Of a stretch of 64,000 nt of DNA, positions 27,264 through 37,915 are shown one piece after another (the first letter of the stretch is position 1; every line of letters starts with the position of its first letter). Below the pieces are notes generated by a model. That model saw only the letters and a list, made by a program, of their open reading frames with translations, made no database searches and was not told where the DNA came from. Origin of the DNA: Macrostomum hystrix (lineage: Eukaryota > Platyhelminthes > Macrostomidae); the NCBI GenBank assembly GCA_950097015.1, contig CATNEN010000010.1, positions 1,814,501-1,878,500 on the forward strand, written 5' to 3'. The position numbers were made by a program, and so were the translations under genes.

Positions 27264-28791
27264 CTCTTCTTTCCGCCTTTGCCCTTGACAGCGGCTGACG
27301 CCGAGGACTTCTTAGGCGACGGCGAAGCGGCCGGTCCAGCTGAGGCATCGCCGGAGTCGGCAAGCTCGTGAATGCCCGCCTCGCCCACCAGACGGAGCAG
27401 CGACATGCAGGCGGTCTGGCGAAAGTCGTCTGTAGGTGGCGAGAGGGTAGAAAATCGCCAACGCTTCTTTAAAAACAAACTGAAATCCAAACTCACGGAC
27501 GAGGTTCTCAAGGAACCGGGGCTGCTCACCCACAAACTCTGCCCGATCCTCATCGGAGCTGAGCACGTAGCAGCGCGGATAGAAGCTGTCGGAGGTGCCG
27601 GACTCAAACCAGGGCAGCTGGCGCAGCGACTGGCACAGGCCGGACTTTGTGGTGAGACAGGCCGCTCTGGCGAAATGGTTCAGCATCTGGTCGCGCTGGA
27701 GGCCTTGATAGTTGACCTGGTCCAGGTGCAGAGTCCAGATGAGACTAGGCTGCGTGCTTTTGATCATGTGCGACTGCGGAGAATGCGAAATGAGCCACAG
27801 CTCAGAGCATGCCAGCTGCGCGAGTGTTTCGTTTTTAATTTCCGGCAATAAGCATCATGGAGAGTGCGCATATAGTGCTATATTAGTATTGAGAATTTCT
27901 TCTGTTAGGAATGCAGCGTAGAATGAAACCTCAGCGACAGCTCAGTGTGGGGCCTCTGCAGTCCGCCTGCACTTAGTGAAACTGATACTGTAGCAAAGCA
28001 GAAGTCAGGAGGTCGATTCAAACCGATTCAAGACAGACAGACAGACAGCATACCATGAGCTGGTGAATTCCATTGTCATCATCAGTCGCGATTTCGGCCG
28101 TCTCTCCATCGATACCTGCCTCGCCGTCGCCGTCATCATCTGGCTCGTCACCATCGCCGTCATCGTCATCGGCGCCAGCTGCCGCAGACCCTGCGACGCC
28201 GCGTCGGCGCCTCCTCCTCGCCGCAGGCGCTCCCGGTTTCCGCGGCAGCAGCTTCTCCACCCAGCCCCGCCGGCGCATGAATTCCCGTATCCAGGGGTAC
28301 GGCCCGCTGACGCTGAACACGTGGCCGTCACGGATGGCTGCGTCCGCTGCCTCCTTGGCCCGGCGACTGCGGGCACTGACGAAGCCGGCGCAGTTGCCGC
28401 CGAGGTGATCGCGCTGCTGCTGCCGGGGGCTCTGTCTTGGCAGGTCATCGGTGGTGGCAGGGGGTGCCTGGAATTGTAAATGAAGGAGCAACCAATGATA
28501 AACATAAAAAAGCTTTGATTTCAGTTTATCATTGATTTTTCAGCCTTCTGCCAACTAAAGGCAGCTCACAGAGGATTTTGCTGCCAAAACCTTTGTCGCC
28601 CGTCGCGCATTCGGAGGCATCGAACGGCTGCGGCTAACTGCGGACTCCTGGCTGGGCAATGCTTTTCTTTCGCCTAATCTCGCACCCTTGCCGAGGGTGA
28701 AGTTGGCCGGTGTCTTCTGCTTCTGCTGCTCCGGCTTTGCTTGCCTGTTCGAGTTGGACTGTTCCTCGATCGGCGCTGAAGCGGCCTCCAT
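24971..28791 (-). CDS. TTLL3: Tubulin monoglycylase of the TTLL3/TTLL8 type, ten exons
   Basis: TTLL3/8 enzymes use ATP to add glycine side chains to tubulin tails in cilia. Exons in coding order: 28570-28791, 28054-28467, 27497-27773, 27265-27429, 27012-27160, 26864-26925, 26371-26766, 25872-26094, 25655-25802, 24971-25368. All junctions are GT-AG and phase-consistent, giving 817 residues, in the family range. Visible motifs are an N-terminal [20 protein letters not shown] block, [10 protein letters not shown] (472-481), [10 protein letters not shown] (510-519), [12 protein letters not shown] (523-534), [11 protein letters not shown] (638-648) and the ATP-grasp metal motif [11 protein letters not shown] (655-665). 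The last exon opens with [18 protein letters not shown], as in TTLL3/8, then continues as a low-complexity Arg/Gly tail. The start is the first ATG of exon 1; that exon has no known domain. Which of TTLL3 or TTLL8 it matches best cannot be settled here. Confidence 0.92.
25386..25630 (-). repeat. 20-bp repeat inside glycylase intron 9
   Basis: About 12 copies of a 20-bp unit such as CTGACACTGGTCAGAGTTAT fill nearly all of intron 9 (25369-25654). Each full unit holds the inverted repeat CTGAC-ACTG-GTCAG. Later copies drift to CACTCGTCAG, which breaks the perfect pairing. Confidence 0.93.
26128..26325 (-). repeat. 16-bp repeat inside glycylase intron 7
   Basis: About 12 copies of AGAGACTGTTGGGAAT, with GGGATT and GGAAAT variants, occupy most of intron 7 (26095-26370). 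Splice sites on both sides are intact. Confidence 0.94.
27195..27260 (-). repeat. TAC microsatellite next to a splice donor
   Basis: A pure run of 22 TAC triplets (GTA on the transcribed strand) in glycylase intron 4. The intron begins GTGAGT at 27264-27259 and the repeat follows at once, so the intron side of the 5' splice site is embedded in GTA repeats. Confidence 0.96.
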
Positions 28792-30755
28792 TTATTCCTC
28801 AAGTTAGGGACGAGGAACTCAGCGAGGGAAGACAAGCGTTGAACTGTAAATAAATGCCAGATGAGGTCAAATGTTCAGTCTTAAAGGGTTATAAAAATGT
28901 CACATTTATTACAAACTAATTGATTACAAAATCTAAATTACAAATAAAAACTTTGTAGATAAGATAGCTTATTATAATAAGCTGCAAAGATTCCAACAAA
29001 CTACCAGTAAAATTCAACCTAAGCTTTGTTGCTTTAAATAAAAACGTGAACTATGGTCGTATACAAAATCCATTATTTATATTCAATCCTCATAACTGTA
29101 TGTATAAGTAGTCTACTTTTACTGCAAATCATTAAAGAATGTTTTGATTTTTACTCAATAACTGTATATTATATTGACCATTGTTAAATATGATTTAAAT
29201 TGTAAGACAAAGGGTAAATTTATAATTAACTTAAACACCAATGAAATCTATTGAATGTTAGAATAATTTTTTAACCGTGTGATTCACAATGATGAAGCAA
29301 ATACACTGCCTAGGCAATATGTTAGAAGCTCATATTGTACTTGTTGCGCTATAATAACAAAGTTAGTTTTTACTTGATAGAATACTTCATAAAAATATAA
29401 CTGTTATATAATGGCAAACAAAAAAGACAGCTATATGTATCAAATGTGACATGTTCGTCAAATCTGAGACAGATTCGTCACATGTGTCAACGAACATAAT
29501 TTAAACAATCTAGCTACACACGAGAAGGTTTAATCTATTTTATTAATTTCTGAGTCATAAGTTAAAAATTATTTTAGCGTCCACAAAGCTTAACGTTAAA
29601 GCAGAAAAGGTATGCCGAATTTTCTTATGACTTTTGCTCACGTGAAAGACCAAGTAAGAAGTAAGCTAAATGTGGCTAAATAGTTAGCAGAACAGACTCT
29701 AACTTTCTTAAAACACAAAAAACCCGGAAAGTCATCTGTATTATTTATATTATCCTCTAAATTGGCTCCTGTTTGCATTTATTTTTCTTTTTCACATCTT
29801 TAGTTGCAGCCAATGACTCTGCTGTACCATCGAGACGATACAGAACTAAATTCAACTTAGGGCCTTTTTCGCTACGATTGCATTCACAAAATAATGCTTT
29901 AAGAATCTTGTGAAACCCGGTGTTTTTTTGAAATACAGAAATATATTGTCTCGTATTTATTAAAGATTTTTCAAATAAATTGGCTTTGCAGATTTCTATG
30001 CAATAAGAACTGAGTTGTGTTAAAGTTAAGTAATATCTTGTATTAGTATTGTATGCGAACTCAACATTTTTAGTTCTTGAAGTGGTCTGATTTTTAAAGA
30101 AAATGCAAATTAATATAAAAATCGGACTTTTAACAATCAAACTATTTTCCCGTAATTAGTGAAGCGATAAATAAGCAACAGATGTCCTTGGTATATGCAT
30201 GCTCAATAACTTTATTGCATTAATTTTCGCAGCAAGTTGTAGTGACTCTTCTACCCTAAGGTATATAATGGTAAAATGTAAAAGGATTAAGAGAAAAGTA
30301 AAAAAATACCAATCTGAATTTCCCATGATACGATGTGGATGTTTTCCTGTGAATTTTTCTTTACTATAAAGTAAAGCTATTTAAATAGCGACTATCAAAT
30401 ATGCTTGTGCAGATACAATTTTGTTAATTAGACAGTGCTACATAAAAACGCAAAATTTGACGGAATCAACGAGTTGAAAAGACGGCAGTCTATGAGCAAC
30501 ATGCAACTTTCGATCGCAGTGATATAGTTCGCTCTCAGCTCTCCAACTTTACAAAGCACTACTAAGAGTAGAAAACATGTGTGCAAAAGTTGAAGAATTT
30601 CGGGGAATAGTAGAAAATCTACGAGTAGTAAAAATATCTACCTATTGAACAGCTCTATACGTTTGATAATCCGCTCTACATGAATCGGGCTCCTGGCCTT
30701 TTCTAGCAACTCATGGGTCAGTATTATTATTCGCGCATTCTAGCTCGGAAATATT
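28792..30755. other. AT-rich intergenic region, nothing recognised
   Basis: About 2 kb of strongly AT-rich DNA between the glycylase start and the next gene's stop. A 127-codon minus-strand frame at 29757-30140 is Asn/Lys/Ile-rich, matches the base composition and has no domain I recognise. No tandem array, terminal repeat or RNA gene is evident. Confidence 0.6.
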
Positions 30756-31313
30756 CTAGCAGTATCGCACGCTTGGCGGGTCGGCGCGCCTGTAGTAGAA
30801 CGGCTTGCAACCGTAGGGCCAGCCCAGCGTCAGGTCGTCATACGAGGTGCAGTTGGAGAGCGGAACCGGACCCACCGGCCGACGATAGCTTGCCGAAGGA
30901 AATTCCATCAGATCGCCTGGGTAGCCGGCAGCCGTCGATTTTCTGGCGCACGATTTCGACAATGACGACGTCGGCTTGGAAGCTGCTGCCGCCGTCGAAG
31001 TAGCCGAGGACTTGGCGGCTGCGTTTGCTTTCGAGCCACCCGAAGCTCCTTGAGCGAAGGCGGACAGGCCATCGCGATAGCCCTGGCTGTAGTGCAGGCG
31101 GTCCAGTCTGTCGCCATAGTAGTAGTTGTAGTAAAAGTCGTCATAGTAATAATACGGAGGCCTCGGTAGACACAGCTGTGGCGGTAGCAGCGGCCAGGCC
31201 GACAATGGCTGTCCGAGCTGCCACTTCAGGCAGTCCACTGTGGCCCGATGCTCAAACTCGGACTCGGCCAGGACAGGGTTGAACGCAATGAAGCCGTCGG
31301 CAGCTGCTGACAT
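30756..31313 (-). CDS. Unrecognised tyrosine-rich protein, 185 residues
   Basis: I do not recognise this protein. The ATG at 31311-31313 opens a GC-rich frame of 185 residues ending in TAG. The codon bias matches the real exons of the window. Features in order are an N-terminal part with HRATVDCLKWQLGQPL, a proline stretch, a tyrosine cluster (PPYYYYDDFYYNYYYGDR, near residues 52-69), an Ala/Ser/Lys-rich low-complexity middle, and a C-terminal part with YRRPVGPVPLSNCTSYDD and GWPYGCKPFYYRR. There is no signal peptide or membrane segment. A TATA-like element and a probable 5' untranslated intron lie upstream, which support a transcribed gene. An in-frame TTG lies further upstream but is not a normal start. 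It could be structural or a disordered adaptor; that is speculation. Confidence 0.65.
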   Translation of the reverse strand: MSAAADGFIAFNPVLAESEFEHRATVDCLKWQLGQPLSAWPLLPPQLCLPRPPYYYYDDFYYNYYYGDRLDRLHYSQGYRDGLSAFAQGASGGSKANAAAKSSATSTAAAASKPTSSLSKSCARKSTAAGYPGDLMEFPSASYRRPVGPVPLSNCTSYDDLTLGWPYGCKPFYYRRADPPSVRYC

Positions 31314-31335
31314 GACTACAGATGGGCGAACTGTT

Positions 31336-31416
31336 CTAAAGTACAAAAGCTCAAGGATTGAAGCACTGTTAGCCTAATTTCCTAGAATGCAGTTTCTTTA
31401 ATTTCGGAAATCTTAC
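31336..31416 (-). other. Probable 5' untranslated intron of the tyrosine-rich gene
   Basis: On the minus strand CAAG|GTAAGA at 31417/31416 is a strong donor, and TACTTTAG ending at 31336 is a good acceptor 22 bases before the ATG. The 81-bp length suits the short introns nearby. A second possible acceptor lies five bases further on. Confidence 0.5.
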
Positions 31417-31490
31417 CTTGCACTGCCTAACGGCGAGCTGAAATCTGATCTGACGTAGGGCGAGTTTGAGTGTGCGCGATGGCCGGGCTG

Positions 31491-31500
31491 TATTTAAATA
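31491..31500 (-). promoter_or_regulatory. TATA-like element upstream of the tyrosine-rich gene
   Basis: TATTTAAATA, a palindrome, lies about 75 bases before the probable 5' untranslated donor site. Transcription would then start near 31465. It is a single motif in AT-containing DNA, so confidence is limited. Confidence 0.4.
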
Positions 31501-32123
31501 GCCTAAAGCAGATGGGCTTTGAGCCGCATTCAACTCCAAGCTGCACAGTAGCGAAGAGACGCACAAATAGTTTTAGGCTTGAGCTTGCACTGTTGAGAAG
31601 CCAGGGCGAGAGACAGTAGGTGAGACACTCCGTATCCCCCGCTGTGCAAATGCGTCAGCCTCTGCCATTTCAATACTGGCTGCCCAGCAGCTTTCGAGGG
31701 CAGCCTTTGGTTTGGGAGAGCTGAACAATGCCATTTGACAGCCAGAATGCTAATGAAAACCAAGCCGCTGCCTCACTGTGTGCTCAGGGCTTTTCTTAAT
31801 TTTATTTGCCTCGAGTTGTTCGAGCAGGGCAAAGGTAGCTGGTCTGCTCACACTCGGAACACACAGGCTCAGTTCTGAGCTGAGCTCACTCATTGTGACA
31901 GCCGGAGAGTGAAGGTAGATGGAGACAGCAGCGACAGTGGAGGTCCCATGCCATTCAGTGCAAAGAGCTGTTCGCTATATGTTCACATCATGCAACAGGT
32001 TATCTCTTAGCATAGCGAGGGTCGCGAGATGAAGCCCGCTTGCTCAGGAAGGGAGAAGGGAGTTAAGGGAGCCTTATCCCTTCGTCTATTTCTGCCATAG
32101 ACTATGATGCTAAGCATTAAGTT
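31501..32123. other. Upstream spacer, nothing recognised
   Basis: Mixed-composition DNA with no domain-bearing frame. It ends at the TTAA that begins the second transposon copy. Confidence 0.45.
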
Positions 32124-32707
32124 TTAACAGTAGGACTACCAAACCATTTCGCCGCCCTAGTTTGGGGCTCTGGGACTCCATAGCCAGCTGGAGGCACTCT
32201 GCTGACGATGCTCATGGCGCCGGGGTGTTGACTGATTCATTGACAGACTAGGCGAGGGTTCTGTGGTTGAACTTCGTCCCATATTGAGGCTTGATCAGCG
32301 AAATAGGAGATATTTGCACCAGGGTGTCCATATTCGGCTCGTGCCACTTGTTGAAGGTCCAGCAGCTCCGACTAGATAAAGCTGCGTGAACACCGAAGTC
32401 AGAGATGATGCAGGCACATTCGGGCGACGTGCTGATCAAGTTCGAAGGCTGGCAAGGCCGCACTGAGGTGCAGTACACGTTTGTGTATAGGGTGTATGAA
32501 ATAGATTAGCTCTTATGGGAAGAATCTGACCTCCGGCCAGAACTGTTGAATATCTCGATGATCTGAAGGGCCGGCGACATGATTCTTGTTTCAGAAGATG
32601 CACACCAAAATTTGGTTCGTGTTCTTACATTTCGTGAGCTTGTGTTGCTCCGCTCGGGTGCAGCACAAAAATTGTCAGGGATCTCCCCTTGGTAGTTGTA
32701 CTGTTAA
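32124..32707. mobile_element. Non-autonomous piggyBac-like element, simple copy
   Basis: This 584-bp element is bounded by TTAA at 32124-32127 and 32704-32707. The ends are CAGTAGGACTACCAAA and TTGGTAGTTGTACTG, inverted repeats with two mismatches. The interior, including CTCTTATGGGAA, TATCTCGA and TTCTTGTTTCAGAAGATGCA, matches the right arm of the fold-back copy at 21311-22320 with scattered substitutions. No transposase frame is present, so it would need enzyme supplied in trans. It sits between the tyrosine-rich gene and the pyrimidine-rich array. Confidence 0.8.
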
Positions 32708-33143
32708 AGTGCAAAGTGTCAGCCACATTGAATTGGTGTTCTGTTAGTCTAACGGTCTCAGCTTAGTCAAACAGGTGACAAATTTCAGCTCATGTCTCAC
32801 AGACGCAGCAATGACAGATGGGTTGAAAAAATTGGGATTCCCAACGGAGAAGTCGAATTCAAGCAATAAAGCGAAAAGTACGAGTTAAACAAATCTGCCA
32901 ATTTGTTGATTAAAATGAGCTTTTTCTTTCACAAAAATCTGAAAAAAAGGACTCAAATGTAACGGATTTTGACACGGTAAAATGAGCTTTGCTAACATCT
33001 GCTCAGAATTTCCGGCCAAACCTGAGAGTCGCATTGCAATTCTGCTTGAGCAGTCAGATGACAGATTGGTATCTTCATGTAGCAGCTTCTGCTCTGCTCA
33101 CAGCGGATGACAGCCAACATTTTTTTTCCTCAATTTTGCATTG
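32708..33143. other. Spacer, nothing recognised
   Basis: AT-rich DNA with no coding signal. It runs into the pyrimidine-rich array without a visible junction motif. Confidence 0.5.
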
Positions 33144-34615
33144 CAGTCTCTCTCCCTCATTACAATCTCTCTCTCCCTCATTACAGCCTCTCCCTCATTA
33201 CAGCCTCTCCCTCATTACAGCCTCTCCCTCATTACAATCTCTCTCTCCCTCATTACAATCTCTCTCTCCCTCATTACAGCCTCTCCCTCATTACAATCTC
33301 TCTCTCCCTCATTACAATCTCTCTCTCCCTCATTACAGCCTCTCCCTCATTACAGTCACTCTCCCTCATTACATTCTCTCCCTCATTACATTCTCTCCCT
33401 CATTACATTCTCTCCCTCATTACAGTCCCTCTCCCTCATTACAGTCCCTCTCCCTCATTACATTCTATCCCTCATTACAGTCCCTCTCCCTCATTACATT
33501 CTCTCCCTCATTACAGTCCCTCTCCCTCATTACAATCTCTCTCCCCCTCATTACAGCCTCTCCCTCATTACATTCTCTCCCTCATTACAATCTCTCTCTC
33601 CCTCATTACAATCTCTCTCTCCCTCATTACAGCCTCTCCCTCATTACAATCTCTCTCTCCCTCATTACAATCTCTCTCTCCCTCATTACAGCCTCTCCCT
33701 CATTACAATCTCTCTCTCCCTCATTACAATCTCTCTCTCCCTCATTACAATCTCTCTCTCCCTCATTACAGCCTCTCCCTCATTACAGTCACTCTCCCTC
33801 ATTACATTCTCTCCCTCATTACATTCTCTCCCTCATTACAGTCCCTCTCCCTCATTACATTCTATCCCTCATTACAGTCCCTCTCCCTCATTACATTCTC
33901 TCCCTCATTACAGTCCCTCTCCCTCATTACAATCTCTCTCTCCCTCATTACAGCCTCTCCCTCATTACATTCTCTCCCTCATTACAGTCCCTCTCCCTCA
34001 TTACAATCTCTCTCCCCCTCATTACAGCCTCTCCCTCATTACATTCTCTCCCTCATTACAGCCTCTCCCTCATTACATTCTCTCCCTAATTACATTCTCT
34101 CCCTCATTACATTCTCTCCCTCATTACATTCTCTCCCTCATTACAGTCACTCTCCTTCATTACAGTCACTCTCCCTCATTACATTCTCTCCCTCATTACA
34201 TTCTCTCCCTCATTACAGTCCCTCTCCCTCATTACAGTCCCTCTCCCTCATTACATTCTATCCCTCATTACAGTCCCTCTCCCTCATTACATTCTCTCCC
34301 TCATTACAGTCCCTCTCCCTCATTACATTCTCTCCCTCATTACAGTCCCTCTCCCTCATTACATTCTCTCCCTCATTACAGTCCCTCTCCCTCATTACAT
34401 TCTCTCCCTCATTACATTCTCTCCCTCATTACATTCTCTCCCTCATTACAGTCCCTCTCCCTCATTACATTCTCTCCCTCATTACATTCTCTCCCTCATT
34501 ACAGTCCCTCTCCCTCAATACAGTCTCTCTGTCATTACAGTTCCTCTTCCTCATTACAGTCTCTCTCCCTCATTACAGTCCCTCTCCCTCATTACATTCT
34601 CTCCCTCATTACAGC
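33144..34615. repeat. 1.5-kb pyrimidine-rich array with mixed unit lengths
   Basis: All units share CTCTCCCTCATTACA but differ in the lead-in: ATTCTCTCCCTCATTAC and AGCCTCTCCCTCATTAC (17 bp), AGTCCCTCTCCCTCATTAC (19 bp), and a 21-bp form beginning AATCTCTCTC. The forms are interspersed rather than in blocks. Three plus-strand frames stay open across it (up to 540 codons), but they encode only Leu/Ser/Pro/His periodic sequence and all phases are equally open, so they are not genes. Confidence 0.95.
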
Positions 34616-35090
34616 AATGCAATTATCTAAAGTACGAGTAGCCCACACACTTCATTCCTTTCGTCGGCTGTCATTCTTCCCGCAATGTCCCCAGTCTGCC
34701 GTTCCAGAGGGCGCACGGACAACTGCGCTGAAGGACGGGCTGGGGAGGCCGCAAATGAGATAAGACAGGCCTGCCATTCACTGCATGCAGCTGGCCCAAG
34801 TTGCCAGGGTCCTGTGTCCCATCGAATCATCTCTGGCTGGAAGTCGGGCGGAAGAGGGAGCAGAATTCCCCAATCCCCCACCCGCCACAGGTTGTCCCAG
34901 CTGCCTCAGATGAGACTAAAGCAGGAGGGATGAGAGGCTCAAACTCACGCGGCTCAAACTCCGATGCTCAGAGCTGGCCGATGGAAATGAAAGGAAACTG
35001 TTGATGGACTGGGCAGGTAGAAACAGGTAGAAAGAGGAAGGAGGAGAGGGTCAGACAGTAGAGGGTGAGACAGTGCAGGGGCAGTGGCTG
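34616..35090. other. Spacer, nothing recognised
   Basis: GC-moderate DNA with short overlapping frames and no recognised domain or RNA gene. Confidence 0.45.
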
Positions 35091-35405
35091 TTTGCACTTG
35101 GCAGGAGGCAGGGGGCAGGGGATGCAGGGGGCAGGTGGCGGGAGGCAGGGGGCAGGGGCAGGAGGCAGGGAGCAGGAAGCAGGGGGCAGGAGGCATGAAG
35201 CAGGGAGCAGGGGGCAGGGGGCAGGAGGCAGGAAGCAGGGGGCAGGGGGCAGGAGGCAGAGGGCAGGGGGCAGGAAGCAGGGGGCAGGAAGCAGGGGACA
35301 GGAGGCAGGAAGCAGGGGGCAGGGGGCAGGAGGCAGGAAGCAGGGGGCAGGGGGCAGGAGGCAGGGGGCAGGAGGCAGGGGGCAGGGGGTAGGAAGCAGG
35401 GGGCA
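35091..35405. repeat. GGCAGGA/GGCAGGG-type G-rich short repeat
   Basis: About 45 copies of a 7-bp unit, GCAGGGG or GCAGGAG with AGCAGGA variants. The plus strand has many closely spaced G-runs. Open frames of Gly/Gln/Arg repeats are by-products. Confidence 0.95.
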
Positions 35406-36005
35406 GATGTCAGGCTTGTGGGCTCACCATCTAGAATTTAGGTATATCAGAGTGTCCTAACTTTTGTTTATTCGGCATTTATGCAGCTCCCTGTGAGTTT
35501 TCCCACACCGCAGCCAACCCGGCAGGGAGGTGGGTGACGAAGACTCTGGCCCCGCCCTAGGCTCCGGAGTCGCTCGGGTGGCTGGCTGGGTGAGCTGACG
35601 CTTGATAAGGGATTTCGTACAGATTTTGGAATTCCCGCCAATGGGCAGCTCCGGTACGGACTGAAGCCGCGCCGAGCGGGGGGAAGAGGGGGAAAAGCAC
35701 AAGGGGATCAAAGCGACTCCGCTATTCTCCTATCATCCCATCGGCTGCTCTTCCCCATTTACTTCTTCCCGGCTGACGGGGGTCCAGCCGTAAGGTGAGG
35801 CTCGGGGCAGGGAAGCACTTCTTAGAAAGCGACTAGATCGACATAGAAAGAGCAGAATCCGCAGACAAAATTCCTCCGATTGGGGATGCGAACTTTGTCG
35901 CGCTACTCACAGCGTCTCAAGTCCTGATCTCTTTGCCCAGACTCATTGCCAAATTACTCGACATTCAAGCAGCAACTCTTTGAATTCGCCATCATCATCA
36001 TCATC
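35406..36005. other. Upstream region of the Ala/Ser-rich orphan
   Basis: There is a good acceptor-like site CTCTTTGCCCAG ending at 35940, 65 bases before the orphan's ATG. It could be the end of a 5' untranslated intron or a trans-splice acceptor. Nothing else is recognised. Confidence 0.35.
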
Positions 36006-36455
36006 ATGGACGACTCGACGTCGGCGCCGCCAGCAGCTCCGAATCTGCCGGGAATTCGCATCGAGATCGAGGACAGCGGCGTAGAAGGCGCCGCCGCCGC
36101 TTCTTCCGCGGCCGCCCCGGACGCGCCCGAGCTTCGCCACTGCCATGTTCAACGACTGACGCCGCCGTCACCGCGCAGTTCCCGCTCGCGCTCGCTGCCC
36201 TCCGTGCACGAGAACGCCGAGCCCGAGGAGCTGCGCCGGCGTCTCGAACGCCTGAGCGCCGCCGCCGCGGCCAGCGCTGCGACCTCCGAGTCGGACGTCG
36301 GAGACTCGGGCGGAGCCGCACGGCTGCCGGCGGGCCAGGCGCAGCGACTGGCCATCGACACGATGCCGCTGCCGCCGGACGCTAATCGTGCCAGGCGGAA
36401 GTCCTTCGACTTTGTGGCGCTGCAGAATCTGGGCTCCATCAAGGAGCAAGACTGA
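36006..36455 (+). CDS. Unrecognised Ala/Ser/Arg-rich protein, 149 residues
   Basis: I do not recognise this protein. The frame starts at an ATG just after a run of ATC triplets and ends TGA. Base composition is strongly GC-rich like the proven exons. The sequence looks largely disordered: acidic N-terminus with GIRIEIEDSGVEG, an alanine tract, a Ser/Arg/Pro stretch with SPRSSRSRSLPSVHE (near residues 55-69), a predicted short helix EELRRRLERL, and a C-terminal block NRARRKSFDFVALQNLGSI. The RRKSFDF element looks like a basophilic kinase site. No signal peptide or membrane segment is present. The open frame extends 20 codons upstream without an ATG. It could be a small phospho-regulator, but that is speculation. 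Confidence 0.6.
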   Translation: MDDSTSAPPAAPNLPGIRIEIEDSGVEGAAAASSAAAPDAPELRHCHVQRLTPPSPRSSRSRSLPSVHENAEPEELRRRLERLSAAAAASAATSESDVGDSGGAARLPAGQAQRLAIDTMPLPPDANRARRKSFDFVALQNLGSIKEQD

Positions 36456-37132
36456 GCTGACCGCATGAGGTTTTTTGCTACTCAAATCCGACCCGACCAA
36501 TTCACGGCCGATTGAGAGTTTCATTTCATTCTATCAAAGTGACAGCAGTTTTTTCACCGTCACGCTTTCTGCTCCGTTACTGCAGCCAGCCAGTTAACCA
36601 ATCAAAGAAGGCCGGGTCCTGGCTCACAGTTCTTCTTGTGAATCGATTTTCAATTCAATTCAAAGTCTTTAAACAAGCGGGTGGCCCGTAGAAATTTAAT
36701 TGTGCTTTTTAATCTGAATATTTGAGTGGAGATTTGCTTCCCCTTTTGAAATGGCAAACTATTTTCTGAATTCGATTCCCCAAAATGCATAAGGTACTTT
36801 CAGACAATGCAGATGCTTTGGGCAATATATTTTCTAACTAAAAGTGCAGCCAAGCGATCTGCAGTATTGCATCGACATGATTTAAACTGCTCACAGCTGT
36901 GAGATCTATGCGACACGCAATGCTCTCTCTCTCTCGGCAATGATCCCTGACCCAGACTGTCGAATTGTCTTGCTGATGGTCTCAAATCAATTCGAATTCT
37001 GATCTGCGCTGGGACGCGTCTTTTGCCAACCCACCCTGGCATTGGCTGTCACGCAGCACAAGAATGTAATAAATGAATGCACAGCCTTGCATCCTCTGCA
37101 AATTAGCTTTTTGGGTATTGGATGAGCCTTGA
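36456..37132. other. 3' flank and spacer, nothing recognised
   Basis: AT-rich DNA after the orphan's stop codon. No clear poly(A) signal close to the stop, no tandem array and no coding frame. Confidence 0.45.
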
Positions 37133-37915
37133 TCTCACACTCACACTCACACTCACACACTAACACACTCACACACTCACACTCACACACTCACACACTC
37201 ACACACTCACCCACTCACACACTCACACTCACACACTCACACTCACACACTCACACACTCACACTCACACACTCACACTCACACACACACACTCACACAC
37301 TCACACTCACACACTCACACTCACACACTCACACATTCACACACTCACACTCACACACTCACACACTCACCCACTCACACACTCACACTCACCCACTCAC
37401 ACACTCACACTCACACACTCACACACTCACACACTCACCCACTCACACACTCACACTCACACACTCACACACTCACACTCACACAGAGACCCACACAAAG
37501 AGACATACAGAGACACACACAGACACACACACACACACACACAGACACACACACACACAGAGACATACAGAGACACACACAGACACACACAGACACACAC
37601 AGACACACACACAGACACACACACACACACAGAGACATACAGAGACACACACAGACACACACAGACACACACAGACACACACACAGACACACACACACAC
37701 ACAGAGACATACAGAGACACACACAGACACACACACAGAGACACACACAGACACACACACAGAGACACACACAGACACACACACAGAGACACACAGAGAC
37801 ACACACAGACACACACACACACACACACAGAGACACACACAAGCACAGAGACACACACAGAGACACACACAGAGACACACACAGAGACACACACAGAGAC
37901 ACACACAAGCACATG
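37133..37915. repeat. CA-rich compound microsatellite
   Basis: The first part (to about 37485) mixes ACACTC hexamers with CACACTCA octamers. The second part is CACACACA interrupted by CAGAGACACA and CAGAGACATACAGAGA. The minus strand is a TG-rich mirror, and all its frames encode Cys/Val/Ser repeats that are not genes. Alternating purine-pyrimidine tracts of this length can adopt Z-DNA. Confidence 0.96.

Noticed and set aside
27312-27848. A continuous 178-codon reading of the TTLL segment without intron 3
   Set aside because: Past 27497 the frame loses similarity to the family, while splicing at GTGAGT to the acceptor at 27430 restores the expected [11 protein letters not shown].
29757-30140. 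A 127-codon minus frame in AT-rich DNA
   Set aside because: Composition matches its AT-rich surroundings, unlike the GC-rich codon use of all supported genes, and no domain is visible.
33107-34763. Three overlapping plus-strand frames of 366-540 codons
   Set aside because: They lie on the pyrimidine-rich array, all phases are open, and the peptide is a simple Leu/Ser/Pro/His repeat.
35065-35460. Gly/Gln/Arg-repeat frame over the GGCAGGG array
   Set aside because: Low-complexity translation of a 7-bp repeat, open in two phases.
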